A stretch of DNA of 64,000 bases from an uncultured Clostridia bacterium (GTDB lineage: Bacteria; Bacillota; Clostridia; TANB77; CAG-508), in contig CAKPNJ010000003.1 of NCBI GenBank assembly GCA_934168365.1, positions 1 to 64,000 of the forward strand. The letters run 5' to 3'. The position numbers were made by a program, and so were the translations under genes. The notes under the pieces were generated by a model. The model was not told where the DNA came from and did no database searches. It saw only the letters and a program-made list of their open reading frames with translations. Within the stretch, counting starts at the first letter, position 1; the number at the start of each line of letters is the position of its first letter. Shown here piece after piece: positions 7,995-16,357 of this stretch.

Positions 7995-9374
7995 ATGAAG
8001 AATGTAAAACTAGATTTAAGCTATAGTGGGATAAAACAAGAAGACATTATGAAATATTCTAATCAAGTGGAAAATATTCATACTGAACTACATGAAAAGT
8101 CAAAAGATGAAAATGAATTTTTAGGTTGGCTAGATCTGCCAACAGATTATGATAAAAAAGAAGTTGAAAAAATAAAAAAATGTGCTAAAAGAATACAAAA
8201 AGATTCTGAAATACTTGTTGTAATCGGAGTTGGTGGCTCTTATTTAGGCGCAAGAGCTGTAATTGAAGCACTAACATCTACATTCTATAATTTATTATCA
8301 AAAGAACAAAGAAAAACTCCTCAAATATTATATGTAGGTAATAATTTAAATCCAAACTATTTGAATGATTTAATTGACTTGATTGGAAATAGAGATTTAT
8401 CTGTAAATGTGATATCAAAATCAGGAACTACTATAGAACCGGCAATTGCATTTAGAATCTTTAGAGAATTATTAGAAAACAAGTATGGACTAGAAGAAAC
8501 AAAAAAAAGAATTTATGTTACAACAGATAAGGAAAAAGGAGCATTAAAACAGATAGCAGAGGAAGAAGGATACACTACATTTGTTATTCCAAACAATATT
8601 GGAGGTAGATACTCTGTATTGACAGCTGTGGGACTATTACCAATATCAACAGCAGGAATAAATATAGATAAACTATTAGATGGAGCAAGAATTGCACAAG
8701 AAAAATATTTAGACAAAAGCTTAAAATATAATGATTGCTATAAATATGCTGTTGTAAGGAATATATTGTATAAAAGTGAAAAAAATATAGAGATACTAGG
8801 AAGTTATGAACCTAAACTACATTATATGATAGAATGGTGGAAACAGCTGTTTGGAGAAAGCGAAGGCAAAGATTTAAAGGGAATATATCCAACAGGTGCT
8901 GAATTTACAACAGATTTACATTCTTTAGGACAATACATACAAGAAGGTAGAAGAAATCTATTTGAAACTATAATTGATATAAAAGAAGATGATTCAAATA
9001 TATTTATAAACCAAGATGAAGATAACTTAGATGAATTAAATTATTTAACTGGAAAAGGTCTAGATGAAATAAATAGAAAAGCTATGGAAGGAACAATAGA
9101 AGCTCACATTGAGGGCGGAGTCCCAAACATAGTACTAACTATGGATAACTTAAATGAATATACATTAGGTCATTTAATATATTTCTTTGAACTTGCATGT
9201 GCAATGTCATGTAAACTACTAGGAGTCAATCCATTTAATCAACCTGGAGTTGAAAAATATAAAAAGAATATGTTTAGACTTTTAGGAAAGCCAGGTTATG
9301 AAGAAAAAGGAGAAACTAAAAAAGAAGCTTTAGAAAAACTAAAAAAAGGAAGAAAAAAGAAAAAGACAGAATAA
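7995..9374 (+). CDS. pgi: Glucose-6-phosphate isomerase
   Basis: A 459-residue enzyme that interconverts glucose-6-phosphate and fructose-6-phosphate in glycolysis. Recognised by [19 protein letters not shown] near residue 75, the phosphate-binding [11 protein letters not shown] near 138, [16 protein letters not shown], and the catalytic segment [11 protein letters not shown] with Glu and His. It belongs to the shorter Gram-positive type. GAGGAGG lies 8-14 bases before the start. The C-terminus is Lys-rich. It stands alone, followed by tRNA-Leu. Confidence 0.96.
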   Translation: MKNVKLDLSYSGIKQEDIMKYSNQVENIHTELHEKSKDENEFLGWLDLPTDYDKKEVEKIKKCAKRIQKDSEILVVIGVGGSYLGARAVIEALTSTFYNLLSKEQRKTPQILYVGNNLNPNYLNDLIDLIGNRDLSVNVISKSGTTIEPAIAFRIFRELLENKYGLEETKKRIYVTTDKEKGALKQIAEEEGYTTFVIPNNIGGRYSVLTAVGLLPISTAGINIDKLLDGARIAQEKYLDKSLKYNDCYKYAVVRNILYKSEKNIEILGSYEPKLHYMIEWWKQLFGESEGKDLKGIYPTGAEFTTDLHSLGQYIQEGRRNLFETIIDIKEDDSNIFINQDEDNLDELNYLTGKGLDEINRKAMEGTIEAHIEGGVPNIVLTMDNLNEYTLGHLIYFFELACAMSCKLLGVNPFNQPGVEKYKKNMFRLLGKPGYEEKGETKKEALEKLKKGRKKKKTE

Positions 9375-9408
9375 TAACTAAAAATTTTAGAAAAAATATT
9401 AAAATATG

Positions 9409-9438
9409 TTGACATGGAATAAAGTAATGTGCTACAAT
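9409..9438 (+). promoter_or_regulatory. tRNA-Leu promoter
   Basis: TTGACA (9409-9414), an 18-base spacer, then TACAAT (9433-9438), 35 bases before the tRNA. Confidence 0.8.
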
Positions 9439-9473
9439 ATTCTATGTCAACAAGATATATTTAAATATAATAT

Positions 9474-9557
9474 GCGGATGTGGCGGAACTGGCAGACGCG
9501 CTGGTCTTAGGAACCAGTACCAACGGTGTGGAGGTTCGAGTCCTCTCATCCGCACCA
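9474..9557 (+). tRNA. tRNA-Leu (anticodon TAG)
   Basis: Class II tRNA with an acceptor stem GCGGATG/CATCCGC, a variable arm, anticodon stem CTGGT/ACCAG and loop CTTAGGA giving anticodon TAG (reads CUN). The discriminator is A and the CCA end is encoded (9555-9557). Confidence 0.96.
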
Positions 9558-9564
9558 CAAAATT

Positions 9565-9591
9565 AAATCGACTGTAAAATGTCGATTTTTT
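9565..9591 (+). terminator. tRNA-Leu terminator
   Basis: AAATCGAC and GTCGATTT form the stem, and T's follow. Confidence 0.8.
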
Positions 9592-9666
9592 GTTAATTTC
9601 TACTATATTGTATTTTTCCATATATGATATATTTGTAAAGTATAAAGAAAACCTAGGCGAAAATAA

Positions 9667-9722
9667 TTGATTTTTAGAGTAAAACATAATATAATATTAT
9701 TGTTAAGCTAGTATAATCTAGC
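9667..9722 (+). promoter_or_regulatory. Promoter with a palindrome around a second -10 box
   Basis: TTGATT (9667-9672), a 17-base spacer and TATAAT (9690-9695). A second TATAAT at 9712-9717 sits exactly inside the palindrome GCTAG-TATAAT-CTAGC (9707-9722), a possible operator. Confidence 0.45.
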
Positions 9723-9748
9723 AAATTTTGAATAAGGAGACTGAACTT

Positions 9749-10057
9749 ATGGATTACCAGCATATCAAACTTCAAGAAGCAATGACAGCTGAGCTTTCAC
9801 AAGGTTCTCTGGGAGTATGGGAAACTGATGGACTTCATGTCATAGACGACGAGCTCCCTAAAAATGCAAATGTAATAAGTACATTTGTAATGAAATCGCG
9901 TAATGATGGTAAAATTCGGATTGGAATCGAACTAACGGTTGAAGGAGAGATGCATACTTATATGAGGTTAATCGATGAGGTTTCCACAGTCGAAGAGTTA
10001 AAAGACAAGTTTCCGGAGCTTTTTAAGCTGAATGGAATTTGGCATACTTTCGGCTAA
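9749..10057 (+). CDS. Uncharacterised 102-residue protein
   Basis: No recognised family. It is acidic and apparently soluble, with no signal peptide or membrane segment, and an alternating strand/helix pattern that suggests a compact single domain. I chose ATG 9749 because AAGGAGA is 8 bases upstream; an upstream TTG would overlap that site. Codon use is richer in G+C (CTC, CCG, CGC) than surrounding genes. It has its own promoter and strong terminator, so it behaves as a one-gene unit, perhaps recently acquired. Confidence 0.6.
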   Translation: MDYQHIKLQEAMTAELSQGSLGVWETDGLHVIDDELPKNANVISTFVMKSRNDGKIRIGIELTVEGEMHTYMRLIDEVSTVEELKDKFPELFKLNGIWHTFG

Positions 10058-10063
10058 CTACAG

Positions 10064-10092
10064 AAACCACGTGCAAATGCGCGTGGTTTTTA
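10064..10092 (+). terminator. Terminator
   Basis: AAACCACGTGC pairs with GCGCGTGGTTT through one wobble and runs into T's. Confidence 0.85.
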
Positions 10093-10154
10093 TTGTCAAA
10101 TCTATAGAAAGTTGATATACTTTATATAAACTTTGAATTGAAAAAATCATATTT

Positions 10155-10183
10155 TTGACTAGAATAGGGAAAAATGATATAAT
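10155..10183 (+). promoter_or_regulatory. Promoter of the coiled-coil gene pair
   Basis: TTGACT (10155-10160), a 17-base spacer, TATAAT (10178-10183), about 48 bases before the start. Confidence 0.7.
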
Positions 10184-10230
10184 TATAGTATATTAAATTA
10201 AACAAAAACAAAAGTTAAGAAGGTGATTTT

Positions 10231-10875
10231 ATGGCTGTGACAATACAAGGAAAATTGAACGAATTGAGCAGTTGCCGAAAAACAGATGGAAGTATTCAAG
10301 CAGAATATAATAAAGTTAGTATAGAACATCAACAAACAAAATCAACTTATAAATCAAGTAAAGCCGAATATCAACTTGCAAAAGAACAATTAGAAAAAGC
10401 AAAAGAATACTTTAGACAAGCACCATTATCTAAGATTTTTAGTGCAGATAAACAGGTAAAACTTGCAAAGAGAGATTTAAAACAAAAAAAGAAAAAATTT
10501 CAAGCAGATAGAGAAATTTATAAACAAAAATTAAAAATATTAAGACGATTAAAAAATGAAATAAGAAGTCAATATAAATCTCATAGAGAATATACAAAAT
10601 TCTTTAAAAGAGTTCAAGAAGCACAAAAAATGGGAATTGCATTACCAAAATACATAACAGATGAATATACTAAGCAAAAGTCAATGTATTTATCAGAAAA
10701 ATATACAGTTAACAAAAACGGAAAAAGAACATATTTAACACAACCAAATAGAATTTGTAGTAAAGATGTTTCTACATTGATATGGGAGAGAAAGCAACAA
10801 AATCTCAAAGATAAAATGCAAAATATAGTAACACAAGTAAAGGACCATTGTATTTCAAATGATGATGGGAGATGA
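10231..10875 (+). CDS. Coiled-coil protein of unknown function
   Basis: A 214-residue protein dominated by a Lys/Gln/Glu-rich coiled coil from about residue 25 to 130 (AKEQLEKAKEYF, KLAKRDLKQKKKKFQAD), then a basic C-terminal part with two Cys. There is no signal peptide or membrane segment and no known domain. It overlaps the next gene by four bases (ATGA), so the two are translationally coupled and their products may act together. The high positive charge would suit RNA, DNA or membrane-surface binding; that is inference. Confidence 0.6.
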   Translation: MAVTIQGKLNELSSCRKTDGSIQAEYNKVSIEHQQTKSTYKSSKAEYQLAKEQLEKAKEYFRQAPLSKIFSADKQVKLAKRDLKQKKKKFQADREIYKQKLKILRRLKNEIRSQYKSHREYTKFFKRVQEAQKMGIALPKYITDEYTKQKSMYLSEKYTVNKNGKRTYLTQPNRICSKDVSTLIWERKQQNLKDKMQNIVTQVKDHCISNDDGR

Positions 10876-11870
10876 GAAAATTGGATTTAAAAACAAATAG
10901 AAAAAATGTATTAGAGTATTTAAATGAATTTAAAAGAACTATACCAAAAAGAAATTCAATATTTTCTAGAAAGGCTAATGTAGATGTTTCGAGATTAGAA
11001 AATATAAAGGATAAAATTGAATTGTTTTTTGAAAGAGGAGCATTGGTTTCTCCTATGTCAATAGATAAAGATAGTATAGATACATATATAGAAAATATAA
11101 GCCTAGTTAAACAGTTTCCTGGAGAATTGAGCCCAGAAGCAATGCTTGAGTCTGAAATATTTAAACAAACTGAAAGTGCTAAAAGTACTAGGAGAATATT
11201 AGTACCTAGTGTAATAGAAAATAATTCACAGGTAATTGAAAACTATGATAAAATGGTAGCATATTATTTATTAACGGGTGGAGACAAACCAGTAGAAAGA
11301 TTTTCAAGAGTTGAGATGTCTATGAAGCAATTCGGCGTTAGTCCAGATATTGGTGTAGCTATAATGAAATATGGTGATGAGATAACAACAAAATTGGAAG
11401 AACTAGCTACATCAAAAACAAAATCTCCAAAAGAATGGGAATTCTTTAAAGGACAAGTGTTACATAGCTTTATGATTGCTGAAAAAATTGGAAATATAAG
11501 TGTGAATTTAGAAGAACACTCGGAATGGGAAGAAAGATTGATACGATTAGGAATTCTTGAAAGAAGAATTGATAGAGGCGAAGGAAAAAAACAAACCTTT
11601 AGAGAGTCGATAAAATATGATGTGACAAATACAGAGAAAGACAAAGATGAAGATAAAGGAAGAGTTACTTTAGAAAGCCAGTTATTGAAAAAGGCTGAGC
11701 AACAATATATTAACACAGGAGTAATTCCATTAGGATATAAAAAAGATGAAAATGGTAAAATTGTAAGGATTTTACCAAAACTTGAAGATAAAAGAACAGA
11801 CAGATTATCGGCAGGAAGTAATTTATCCGCTACAGCTAAAAAACTAGAAGTACAAGAAACAACTCGTTAA
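10872..11870 (+). CDS. Uncharacterised protein coupled to the coiled-coil gene
   Basis: A 332-residue, mainly helical soluble protein with no recognised family. A central stretch (about residues 130-240) looks like a helical bundle; residues 245-265 are highly charged (TEKDKDEDKGR), and the C-terminus contains GYKKDENGKIVRILPK. The start ATG overlaps the previous stop as ATGA, and a terminator follows at 11889. The pair 10231-11870 is a complete two-gene transcription unit with no homologous neighbour to suggest a role. Confidence 0.6.
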   Translation: MRKLDLKTNRKNVLEYLNEFKRTIPKRNSIFSRKANVDVSRLENIKDKIELFFERGALVSPMSIDKDSIDTYIENISLVKQFPGELSPEAMLESEIFKQTESAKSTRRILVPSVIENNSQVIENYDKMVAYYLLTGGDKPVERFSRVEMSMKQFGVSPDIGVAIMKYGDEITTKLEELATSKTKSPKEWEFFKGQVLHSFMIAEKIGNISVNLEEHSEWEERLIRLGILERRIDRGEGKKQTFRESIKYDVTNTEKDKDEDKGRVTLESQLLKKAEQQYINTGVIPLGYKKDENGKIVRILPKLEDKRTDRLSAGSNLSATAKKLEVQETTR

Positions 11871-11888
11871 ATAATATAGATATTACCC

Positions 11889-11918
11889 AAAAGGACTTTC
11901 TTTTGAAAGTTCTTTTTT
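11889..11918 (+). terminator. Terminator of the two-gene unit
   Basis: AAAAGGACTTTC and GAAAGTTCTTTT pair around a TTTT loop, with one wobble, followed by T's. Confidence 0.8.
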
Positions 11919-11951
11919 ATTTATAAATTATAATTATTCTTGCAAAAATAG

Positions 11952-12041
11952 TTGAAATTTACATAAAACTGTGCTATAATATATGTGTTGTTCAAAAGAA
12001 CAATTATATAATCCTCGCAAAAATAAATGAATTTCGGAGGA
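11952..12041 (+). promoter_or_regulatory. Promoter and structured leader of the 12049 gene
   Basis: TTGAAA (11952-11957), 17 bases, TATAAT (11975-11980). The leader then has a TTGTTC-AAAA-GAACAA hairpin, and TCCTC (12012-12016) can pair with GAGGA (12037-12041), which is the ribosome binding site of the next gene. Confidence 0.6.
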
Positions 12042-12048
12042 AAAAATC

Positions 12049-12438
12049 ATGAAGAGCTCTAACACGATTACGCTTAACCTCAGCAAAATGGAGTTTATTC
12101 ACCCATTGGCGCGGGAAAAGTTCCTGACAACGTTAGAAACTTCACCGTTTAAATGGATAAAGGAAATGGTTGCACGTGTCAACCAAAATGAAGGGGAGGA
12201 ACAGATCCTGACAATGGATCTGAATGACCCGCCGTTTGCCAAAGATCCATCCTTCAGGAAAAAAGCTGAAAAAATTATAGAAGCTTTGACCTGGTCTGAG
12301 GAGCCGGAAGTAAGAAGAAAAGCAGTAAAAAGCATTTATGCAAATCGAAATGCCTTGGAACTACTCTTCTGCGACACAGAAAGGGATATCAAGGAAATTG
12401 CCCAAAAGCGTCTTTCCGGACTTGCAAATGACGTGTGA
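12049..12438 (+). CDS. Uncharacterised 129-residue helical protein
   Basis: A small soluble protein. The C-terminal half (KKAEKIIEALTWSEEPEVRRKAVKSI and DIKEIAQKRLSG) reads like two or three HEAT-type helical hairpins, suggesting a protein-binding role, but no family is recognised. Its codons (CCG, GCG, CTG, GCC) are clearly richer in G+C than its neighbours, pointing to foreign origin. It has its own promoter, a GGAGG site partly covered by a hairpin and a perfect terminator. It lies directly upstream of the pheST T-box but is separated by that terminator. Confidence 0.6.
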   Translation: MKSSNTITLNLSKMEFIHPLAREKFLTTLETSPFKWIKEMVARVNQNEGEEQILTMDLNDPPFAKDPSFRKKAEKIIEALTWSEEPEVRRKAVKSIYANRNALELLFCDTERDIKEIAQKRLSGLANDV

Positions 12439-12443
12439 GCCTC

Positions 12444-12474
12444 AAAAAAGCGGTAGAATTTCTACCGCTTTTTT
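12444..12474 (+). terminator. Terminator
   Basis: AAAAAAGCGGTAGAA and TTCTACCGCTTTTTT form a near-perfect palindrome ending in T's. Confidence 0.9.
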
Positions 12475-12475
12475 A

Positions 12476-12504
12476 TTGACAAAAACAATTTTTGAATGTA
12501 TAAT
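12476..12504 (+). promoter_or_regulatory. pheST promoter
   Basis: Consensus TTGACA (12476-12481), 17-base spacer and TATAAT (12499-12504). Confidence 0.9.
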
Positions 12505-12511
12505 TGATACA

Positions 12512-12757
12512 GTTTTTATATATAAAAGTCTTGGATATATGATGAAGAAGTTATCTAAGTAGTTATTTAGAGTTCTATACAGGGAGTTATGGTCAATAGA
12601 CTGAGAGCCATACTAGAGAAGCTATATAATGAATTTCAATAATGGAGTCAATATCGTTAAGAAAATTATTTTAATAAGTGCTAAGAAATTAGAAAAAAGG
12701 TGGTACCGCGGATTAAAAGATTCGTCCTTTAGTTTGGTATCACTATTTTTGTTTTTT
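12512..12757 (+). promoter_or_regulatory. T-box riboswitch (Phe) controlling pheST
   Basis: A leader that senses uncharged tRNA-Phe. The T-box AGGTGGTACCGCG is at 12698-12710. In Stem I the pattern GAAT-TTC-A followed by TGGAG places the specifier codon TTC (Phe) at 12635-12637, matching the downstream genes. GTGGTACC (12700-12707) can pair with GGTATCAC (12736-12743) ahead of a T-run (12744-12757), giving a terminator that excludes the antiterminator formed with CGTCCTTT. So charged tRNA should terminate and uncharged tRNA should allow pheST transcription. Confidence 0.9.
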
Positions 12758-12776
12758 AGGGAAAGGAAATGCTATT

Positions 12777-13814
12777 ATGGAAGAAAAGTTAGAAAAAATT
12801 AAAGACGATGGACTTGAAAAACTAGAGAATGCAAAAACAGTAGAAGAGTTACAAAATATTGCAAAAGAACTAACTGGTAAAAAAAGCGAGTTAGGCGAAG
12901 TTTTAAAATCTATAAGTACATTATCTAATGAAGAAAAAAAGGTTGTTGGAATGAAAACAACTGAAATTAAACAATTATTTGGAGATAAAATAAAACAAAA
13001 AGAAGATGAACTTATAAGTGCTAAAAGTGTTGTTGATAAACCTTTAGACCTTACATTACCAGGAACAGCTATAAGTAAAGGAGCATTACATCCTATTACT
13101 CAAATGTGCTACGACCTAAATGAAGCCTTTTTATCATTAGGTTTTGAAGTTTATAGTGAAGATGATATTAGTAGTGAAAAATATGCTTTTGATAACTTAA
13201 ATTTCCCTGCTGACCATCCAGCACGTCAATCTATGGATACATTCTGGTTAGATGGAACAGAGGAAAAATTAGGAAATGAGCGTTTATGTTTAAGACCTCA
13301 TTTAACAGGTGGATCAGTTAGATATTTATTAAAACATGGTGCTCCTGCAAGATTCGTTTACCCAGGTAGAGTATATAGAAACGAAAATACTGATGCAAGA
13401 CATGAAAGAGCGTTCTTCCAATATGAAGCTCTTATAGTTGATAAAAATATTTCATTCTCATCTGGAATGGTAATGATTCAAACTATTCTTGAAAAAGTAT
13501 TTGGTAGAAAAATCAATGTACGTATGAGAGAAGGGTTCTTTCCATTTACTGAACCAGGTTATGAAATAGATATGGAATGTTTAGTATGTGGTGGAAAAGG
13601 TTGTAGCGTATGTAACCACAATGGATGGATTGAAGTAATGCCAGGTGGTGTAATTCATCCTAATGTTTTAAAATCTGCTGGGCTTGATCCAGAAGAATGG
13701 ACCGGGTTCTATATTAACATTGGATTAGACAGATTAGTTATGATGCGTTATGGAGTGGATGATGTAAGATTATTCCATAGTGCAGATTTAAGATTTTTAG
13801 AGCAATTTAAATAA
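12777..13814 (+). CDS. pheS: Phenylalanine-tRNA ligase alpha subunit
   Basis: A 345-residue class II aminoacyl-tRNA synthetase subunit; with PheT it forms the alpha2beta2 enzyme charging tRNA-Phe. It has the N-terminal coiled-coil tRNA-binding arm (about 1-80), motif 2 with FRNENTDARHERAFFQYEALIVD-type residues around 200-220, FFPFTEPGYEIDM, and motif 3 GLDRLVMMRYGVDD. The length is normal. A ribosome binding site AAAGGA lies just inside the T-box leader end. pheT follows after 13 bases. Confidence 0.97.
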   Translation: MEEKLEKIKDDGLEKLENAKTVEELQNIAKELTGKKSELGEVLKSISTLSNEEKKVVGMKTTEIKQLFGDKIKQKEDELISAKSVVDKPLDLTLPGTAISKGALHPITQMCYDLNEAFLSLGFEVYSEDDISSEKYAFDNLNFPADHPARQSMDTFWLDGTEEKLGNERLCLRPHLTGGSVRYLLKHGAPARFVYPGRVYRNENTDARHERAFFQYEALIVDKNISFSSGMVMIQTILEKVFGRKINVRMREGFFPFTEPGYEIDMECLVCGGKGCSVCNHNGWIEVMPGGVIHPNVLKSAGLDPEEWTGFYINIGLDRLVMMRYGVDDVRLFHSADLRFLEQFK

Positions 13815-13827
13815 GGAGGTAAACAAA

Positions 13828-16251
13828 ATGAAAGTATCATTAAATTGGGTTAAAAAATATGTTGATTTACCAAAAGAAATAACAAACAAACAAATAGCTT
13901 ATGACTTAACATTAAGAACAGTTGAAGTAGAGTCTGTTGAAAATACTAGTGATAAATTTCACGACATAGTAGTAGGAAAAATATTAGAAGTAAAAGAACA
14001 TCCTAATGCAGACTCATTAAGAATATGTATGGTAGATATAGGTGAAACAGAGCCAGTACAAATTGTATGTGGTGGATCAAACTTGTATGTAGGTGAATAT
14101 GTAGTTATATCTAAACCAGGTGCTGAAGTATATTGGCATGGAGAACCAGATTTAGTTAAAATAAAGAAAACAAATATGCGTGGCGAATCATCTTATGGTA
14201 TGATTTGTGGAGCAGAAGAAGTATATTTAGAGAACATTTTTCCAGCTAAAAATGAAACAGAAATAGTCGACTTAAAAGGTATTGAATGTAAACCAGGTCA
14301 AAATATAGCTGAATTGATATGCATGGATGATGTTGTACTTGAAATAGATAATAAATCATTAACAAACAGACCAGATTTATGGGGACATTATGGAATAGCA
14401 AGAGAGCTATCAGCAATTTATAATGTACCTTTAAAAGAATTACCAAGTATAGAAATTGACAAAAATCTTCCCAAATATAATGTTGAAATACAAGTACCTG
14501 AAAAATGTAATAGATATGCTGCAATTGAAATAGAAAATGTATATGATAAAGAATCTCCAATGTGGATGAAAGCAGCTTTAATAAATGCAGGTATGAGACC
14601 AATAAGTGCTATTGTAGATATTACAAATTATGTTATGATGGCTGTAGGTCAACCTTTACATGCTTTTGATAGAACACATGTAAATGGTGAAAAAATAATT
14701 GTTAGAAATGCTAAAAAAGATGAAGAATTATTACTTCTTGATAATAACACAATTAGCCTAACCGAAGATGATTTAGTAATATGTGATGACACAGATGCAA
14801 TGGCTTTAGCAGGGATACGTGGAGGTAAAAAAGATTCAATTCTTCCAGAAACAACAGGAGTTGTTGTAGAAGTTGCTAACTTCATAGCTTCTACAATTAG
14901 AAAAACAGGAAAAAGATTTGATGAAAAAACAGATGCTTCTATAAGATATGAAAAAAATCTTGACACTGAAAGAGTTAGCCAAGGAATTGCATTAGCATTG
15001 CAATTATTTAAAGAAATATTCCCAGAAAGCAAAGTTGTAGCATTCAATGATGTTTATCCAATAAAAACACAAAGGGAAGTAATAGATGTATCAGAAGAAT
15101 TCCTTAATGTTAGATTAGGAAAGGTTTTACCTAGAGAAACAATTGAAAAAGTATTAAAAGCTTTAGGATATGATGTAGAATATAAAGATAAAGTTTACCA
15201 TGTTGTTGTTCCAGTGTGGCGTTCAACAGGAGATGTATCTTTAAAAGATGATGTAATGGGAGATATAGCTAGATTACTAAGTTTTGAAAGTTTTGAAGCT
15301 AAACCACTAACTATTAAATTTGAACATGCTGTTTTACAAAACAAAGTATTATTAGAGCAAAGATTAAAACAATATTTAGCTTTTAGATGTGGATTTAATG
15401 AAATATTTACATATCCTTGGATAGACGAAAAATATATAGATGCAGCTGGAGTGGATAAAGAAAATTCAGTTAAACTAGCCACACCTCCATCACCAAGTGA
15501 AGCATATTTAAGAATTTCACTTATACCAGGAATGTTAGAGGCAATTTCTAAAAACTTAAGATACTTTGATGAATTCAAACTATTTGAAGTTGCCCAAGCA
15601 TTTGAAAAAGGTGAATATCATGAATCATCAGAAGATGAGACATTACCAGTTCATAAAAAATTATTGACAGCAAGTATTGTTGGAAAAGATGCTAGTAAGC
15701 TATTTTACGAATTAAAAGGTGTAATAGAAAATATGTCTGAATACTGCCACATGGAAAAAATAACTTTGAAACAAGGTAAAAAACCTTCTTGGGCAGATGT
15801 AAATGTATATCTAGATATTATGTTAAATAACAAAGTAATAGGTAAATTAGGATTATTATCAATAAAAACTATGAACTCTGCTAAAATAAAAAGAGCTAAT
15901 GTTGCAATTTTTGAATTAAATGTTGACGAATTAGTACCTTTTGCTTCTAGAGATAATAAGTTTGTTCATATTCCTTTATTACCATTAGTTGAAAAAGATT
16001 TATCAATTTTAGTTGACGAATCTGTAACATGGGAAGAAATTTCTGGTTCAATTAAAGGCAAATTAAAAGATGTAAAATTTGTTGAGGAATATAGAGGCAA
16101 CCAAGTTCCAGAAGGTAAAAAATCAATAATGTTAAGAATTGTAATTGATAATGGTAATACAACTATGACATCAGAAGAAATAAATGGTAAAATGGAAAGC
16201 ATATTAAAAACTCTTAATAAGAGATGTGGAGCAGTTTTAAGAGAAGAATAA
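13828..16251 (+). CDS. pheT: Phenylalanine-tRNA ligase beta subunit
   Basis: An 807-residue partner of PheS. It shows an N-terminal EMAP-type tRNA-binding domain (about 40-150, VGKILEVKEHPNADSLRICMVDIG), B3/B4 editing region, B5 domain (REVIDVSEEFLNVRLGK), the catalytic-like core with FTYPWID, and a C-terminal FDX-ACB anticodon domain (HIPLLPLVEKDLSILVDES to the end). The length is typical. AAGGAGG precedes the start. Transcribed with pheS under T-box control and ended by the hairpin at 16259. Confidence 0.97.
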   Translation: MKVSLNWVKKYVDLPKEITNKQIAYDLTLRTVEVESVENTSDKFHDIVVGKILEVKEHPNADSLRICMVDIGETEPVQIVCGGSNLYVGEYVVISKPGAEVYWHGEPDLVKIKKTNMRGESSYGMICGAEEVYLENIFPAKNETEIVDLKGIECKPGQNIAELICMDDVVLEIDNKSLTNRPDLWGHYGIARELSAIYNVPLKELPSIEIDKNLPKYNVEIQVPEKCNRYAAIEIENVYDKESPMWMKAALINAGMRPISAIVDITNYVMMAVGQPLHAFDRTHVNGEKIIVRNAKKDEELLLLDNNTISLTEDDLVICDDTDAMALAGIRGGKKDSILPETTGVVVEVANFIASTIRKTGKRFDEKTDASIRYEKNLDTERVSQGIALALQLFKEIFPESKVVAFNDVYPIKTQREVIDVSEEFLNVRLGKVLPRETIEKVLKALGYDVEYKDKVYHVVVPVWRSTGDVSLKDDVMGDIARLLSFESFEAKPLTIKFEHAVLQNKVLLEQRLKQYLAFRCGFNEIFTYPWIDEKYIDAAGVDKENSVKLATPPSPSEAYLRISLIPGMLEAISKNLRYFDEFKLFEVAQAFEKGEYHESSEDETLPVHKKLLTASIVGKDASKLFYELKGVIENMSEYCHMEKITLKQGKKPSWADVNVYLDIMLNNKVIGKLGLLSIKTMNSAKIKRANVAIFELNVDELVPFASRDNKFVHIPLLPLVEKDLSILVDESVTWEEISGSIKGKLKDVKFVEEYRGNQVPEGKKSIMLRIVIDNGNTTMTSEEINGKMESILKTLNKRCGAVLREE

Positions 16252-16258
16252 TAAAAAC

Positions 16259-16294
16259 AAAAAGAAAGGTTAATTAAATTTAATCTTTCTTTTT
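16259..16294 (+). terminator. pheST terminator
   Basis: AAAAAGAAAGGTTAA pairs with TTAATCTTTCTTTTT, followed by further T-runs. Confidence 0.8.
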
Positions 16295-16357
16295 ATTGTT
16301 TTTTTATAACCATTATAGTAGAATAAGTTTAGATTAAAACAAAGGGGAAAACAAAAG

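Noticed and set aside
9442..9687. An 81-residue open frame on the - strand
   Set aside because: It runs across tRNA-Leu and its terminator; the arginine- and proline-rich stretch is the tRNA read backwards, a well-known artefact.
14649..15047. A 132-residue open frame on the - strand inside pheT
   Set aside because: It lies in the complement of a clear synthetase gene with normal codon use, without a ribosome binding site.
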